Assembly: GCF_000383095.1 (NCBI RefSeq)
Contig: NZ_AORL01000021.1
Coordinates: forward strand, 248,001 to 312,000
Length of the DNA stretch: 64,000 bases
Source: Sphingomonas sp. PR090111-T3T-6A
GTDB lineage: Bacteria > Pseudomonadota > Alphaproteobacteria > Sphingomonadales > Sphingomonadaceae
Direction of reading: 5' to 3'
Shown: positions 55,814 through 64,000 of the stretch, in pieces
How the letters are laid out: each line of letters starts with the position of its first letter
How positions within the stretch are numbered: the stretch's first letter is position 1
Translations under genes and position numbers: made by a program
Notes under the pieces: model-generated
Databases searched by the model: none
Seen by the model: the letters and a program-made list of their open reading frames with translations, nothing else
What the model was told of the DNA's origin: nothing

Positions 55814-57040
55814 TTAGCTCCGATAGTCGGCGTTGATCGAGATGTAGCCGTGGGTGAGATCGCAGGTCCAAACCGTCGCGCGGCCCTCGCCGAGGCCGAT
55901 ATCGACGCCGATGCGGACGTCCTGCCCCTTGAGGTGGGCGGCGACGGGGGCCTCGTCATAGCCCTCCACCGCGAGGCCGCCGGTCGCGACCTGCGTGTCG
56001 CCGAAGCGGATCGAGAGCTTGTCACGCTCGGCCGGTTCGCCCGCCTTGCCGACGGCCATGACGACGCGGCCCCAGTTGGCGTCCTCGCCCGCGATGGCGG
56101 TCTTCACCAGCGGCGAATTGGCGATGGAGAGTGCGATCGTCCGCGCGCTCTCGTCGGAGGTGGCGCCTTCCACCACGATCTCGATGAACTTGGACGCGCC
56201 CTCGCCGTCGCGCACGACGAGCTGAGCGAGCTGGAGGCACACATCCTGAAGCGCCGCCGCGAAGGCGTCCGCGCCGGCATCGTCGAATGAGGCGAGGGGG
56301 GCGTTGCCCGCCTTGCCGGTCGCGAAGGCGAGCACCGTGTCGGAGGTCGAGGTGTCGCCGTCCACCGTGATGCAGGAGAAGCTGCGGCCGTTGGCGGCGG
56401 ACAGGATCTGCTGGAGGAAGGCGGGCTCCACCGCGGCGTCGGTGAAGAGGAAGCCGAGCATTGTCGCCATGTCCGGCGCGATCATGCCCGAGCCCTTGAT
56501 GACGCCCGCGATAGTGATCGTCCGGCCGTCCACGATCGCCGTGGCCATCGCGCCCTTGGGGAAAGTGTCGGTGGTGGAGATCGCGGCGGCGACCTTCTTC
56601 CAGCCACTCTCGGGCGCTGCGAGCGCGAGGTCCACGCCCGCCTCGGCGGTCGGGATGGGGAGCGGCACGCCGATCACGCCGGTCGACGCCACGAACACGT
56701 CGGACGGCTGGCACCCGGTCGCGGCCGCCACGCGCGCGGTGATGGCTTCCACGGCGGCGCGGCCCTTGGCGCCGGTGAAGGCGTTGGAGTTGCCCGCATT
56801 CACCACCAGCGCCCGCGCGCGGCCGAGCGGCAGCGCATCGCGGCACCACTCCACCTCGGGCGAGGGGCATTTGGACTGGGTGGTGACGCCCGCCACCGCT
56901 GTGCCTTCGTCGAACAGCGCCAGCGTCATGTCGTCGCGCGTCCATGCCTTATAACCCGCGCGCACGGTGGCGAGGCGGACGCCTGCGATCGGCGGCATGG
57001 CGGGGAAGGGCGTGGCGAGGGGAGAGGTGGCGTCGGACAT
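55814..57040 (-). CDS. argJ: Bifunctional glutamate N-acetyltransferase/amino-acid acetyltransferase ArgJ
   Basis: The 408-residue enzyme makes N-acetylglutamate and recycles acetyl from N-acetylornithine to glutamate in arginine synthesis. It cleaves itself at Ala192-Thr193 (motif APDMATMLGF), freeing the Thr nucleophile; the motif is intact here. Other family features: VVNAGNSNAFTGAKG, VFVASTGVIGVPLP, CITVDGDTSTSDTVL, and the C-terminal HGYISINADYRS. The ATG at 57040 gives the normal N-terminus. Operon with the downstream inositol-phosphatase-like gene. Confidence 0.95.
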   Translation of the reverse strand: MSDATSPLATPFPAMPPIAGVRLATVRAGYKAWTRDDMTLALFDEGTAVAGVTTQSKCPSPEVEWCRDALPLGRARALVVNAGNSNAFTGAKGRAAVEAITARVAAATGCQPSDVFVASTGVIGVPLPIPTAEAGVDLALAAPESGWKKVAAAISTTDTFPKGAMATAIVDGRTITIAGVIKGSGMIAPDMATMLGFLFTDAAVEPAFLQQILSAANGRSFSCITVDGDTSTSDTVLAFATGKAGNAPLASFDDAGADAFAAALQDVCLQLAQLVVRDGEGASKFIEIVVEGATSDESARTIALSIANSPLVKTAIAGEDANWGRVVMAVGKAGEPAERDKLSIRFGDTQVATGGLAVEGYDEAPVAAHLKGQDVRIGVDIGLGEGRATVWTCDLTHGYISINADYRS

Positions 57041-57332
57041 CGGGCGGGCCTCTGGCTGGCGTCGGAATGATCGGTTGGCTCGGTGGCGACCTCGGGGAAA
57101 GATGTCCACGCTTTTGTTGTCCGGCGCATGTCGGCGGGGCCGGTTCGTCGCCGTTCCGGCCGCAACCGTCTCAAAATGAACGAGCCTCCCGCGACCGGAC
57201 CGCAGACTTCTCCGCGCCACCCGAATTGACACCCCAACCCACGCTCCCTAGATCAACCGCCTACTCGCGCGGGGGGTCGCGGGGCGTCTAGGCGTGCCCG
57301 TATCCGCCGTCCCATTTCGATTAGGAACGCTC
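57041..57332. other. 292-base divergent region between argJ and secA
   Basis: It must carry the promoters for argJ (minus) and secA (plus). The secA ribosome binding site (TTAGGAACGCTC) is at its right end. No clear operator, hairpin or ORF is seen. Confidence 0.4.
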
Positions 57333-60089
<2,757 letters not shown>

Positions 60090-60099
60090 GTTCGGGAAA

Positions 60100-60127
60100 G
60101 CGCCGCCTCTCCCGTGAGCGGCGGCGC
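60100..60127 (+). terminator. Hairpin after secA
   Basis: GCGCCGCC and GGCGGCGC form an 8-bp stem with a 12-base loop in the 52-base gap between convergent stop codons. There is no U-run; probably a 3'-end hairpin serving both genes. Confidence 0.5.
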
Positions 60128-60141
60128 CTCCAGCTCGGGGT

Positions 60142-60708
60142 TTAGCCCAGGCTGATCGTTTCGGCCTTCATGACGCGGGCGATGCGGGGCAGGATCTTCT
60201 CGATCGACATGGCGTGCAGCTCCGCGCTGGCGGATGCGCAGGCATCCTCCACGATGACGAGATCATAGCCCAGCTCCCAGGCGGAGCGGGCGGTCGACTC
60301 GACGCCGAAATTGGTGGCGATGCCGCCGAGCACGATGGTCCGGATGCCGCGCCGGCGGAGCTGGAGGTCCAGCTCCGTGCCGGTGAAGGCGCCCCAGTGC
60401 CGCTTCATGACGACAAGATCGCCGTCGTGCCGCACGCCATCGACGAAGCTGGTCCAATTCTCGGGGAGGCCGCCTTCGGGCGCGGGCATCGGTTGATCGA
60501 CCTTCTGGCTGGGGCGATCGGCGAAATCGGGCGCCCAGCCGACATGCACCTGCACCACCGGCGCGCCCGCCGTGCGGAAACGATCGGCCAGGGCGATGGA
60601 GGTCTCCACCACGTCGGCGCCGCTGCGCGGGGCGAGGGTCATCGGCACGATGCCCTGCTGGAGATCGATGAGGACGAGCGCGGTCGTGCGGGGATCGAAA
60701 CGCGACAT
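60142..60708 (-). CDS. Isochorismatase-family hydrolase, YecD-like (Cys replaced by Gly)
   Basis: The 188-residue protein shows TALVLIDLQQGIVPM (Asp15), VMKRHWGAFTGTELDLQLRRRGIRTIVLGGIATNFGVESTARSAWELGYDLVIVEDACASASAEL. In cysteine hydrolases of this fold the catalytic triad is Asp-Lys-Cys; here Asp15 and Lys102 remain, but the Cys position is Gly135 (GIATNFGVESTAR). E. coli YecD, from memory of its sequence, is the same. True isochorismatases (EntB, PhzD) also lack the Cys, so a non-cysteine mechanism is possible. The ATG at 60708 has a weak purine-rich upstream; the longer frame runs into the divergent gene. Confidence 0.86.
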   Translation of the reverse strand: MSRFDPRTTALVLIDLQQGIVPMTLAPRSGADVVETSIALADRFRTAGAPVVQVHVGWAPDFADRPSQKVDQPMPAPEGGLPENWTSFVDGVRHDGDLVVMKRHWGAFTGTELDLQLRRRGIRTIVLGGIATNFGVESTARSAWELGYDLVIVEDACASASAELHAMSIEKILPRIARVMKAETISLG

Positions 60709-60808
60709 GGGAAAAGCTCCGTTCGACAAGGGGTTCGCCCGTCCTAAGGCGCTTGCCCTCGCCGCGCCAGATTGACGGGGGCGGGCCTCGCGTTCCAAGA
60801 AGGCGGGG

Positions 60809-64000
<3,192 letters not shown>

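Overview
The window is high-GC, densely packed chromosomal DNA of an alphaproteobacterium, most likely a member of the Sphingomonadales. This rests on family recognition rather than a search. It carries a DivL-type tyrosine pseudo-kinase, an alphaproteobacterial tsaE-amgK-murU-addB-addA-trxA block, an aerobic (CobG-dependent) cobalamin pathway, a HWE-family histidine kinase, a TonB-dependent receptor near secreted glycosidases, and a probable EcfG-type stress promoter. No tRNA, rRNA, CRISPR array, prophage or insertion sequence was seen.

Layout. 1-9 kb: the end of a CHAD protein, a 50-residue ORF, a TonB-dependent receptor, a GNAT acetyltransferase, a large LamG plus GH2 exported glycosidase, a zinc alcohol dehydrogenase and a DNA-alkyl methyltransferase. 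9.5-12 kb: a 10-bp tandem repeat touching the end of katG. 12-19.9 kb: small accessory and regulatory genes (HTH protein with a C-terminal membrane anchor, small unknowns, RadC-like protein, winged-helix protein), an MHYT-GGDEF-EAL protein, a HWE kinase overlapping a type IB topoisomerase, and a small acidic putative stress protein. 19.8-28.6 kb: a compact cob cluster read leftward (cobG-H-I-J, then L-E-M-B-F) behind a clear cobalamin riboswitch, with cobK alone on the opposite strand in the middle. 28.7-33.3 kb: an ABC-2 type exporter pair and an exported GH3-PA14 glycosidase behind a possible LacI-family operator. 33.3-41.4 kb: Pit-type phosphate transporter, MFS transporter, two VOC proteins, GFA protein, alpha/beta hydrolase, diguanylate cyclase, peroxiredoxin and glycosyltransferase. 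41.4-43.6 kb: YqgE and ahcY, the latter behind a strong inverted-repeat operator and followed by a perfect terminator. 43.7-55 kb: the divL-tsaE-amgK-murU-addB-addA-trxA block, with most junctions overlapping. 55-64 kb: an inositol-phosphatase-like gene, argJ, secA, a YecD-like protein, and a fused hydantoinase/oxoprolinase that runs off the right edge.

How the genes work together. The cob genes make the corrin ring from precorrin-2 to cobyrinic acid diamide by the oxygen-dependent route and are switched off by cobalamin through the riboswitch. The receptor, GH2 and GH3 genes suggest use of oligosaccharides, but they are not one operon. The divL block joins cell-cycle signalling, tRNA t6A formation, muropeptide recycling (AmgK-MurU) and double-strand break repair (AddAB). 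The points most worth a second look are the inverted cobK with its apparent ATT start, the DivL-like Tyr in place of His, the ahcY operator, hairpins that enclose Shine-Dalgarno sequences before several genes, and the possible EcfG promoter.
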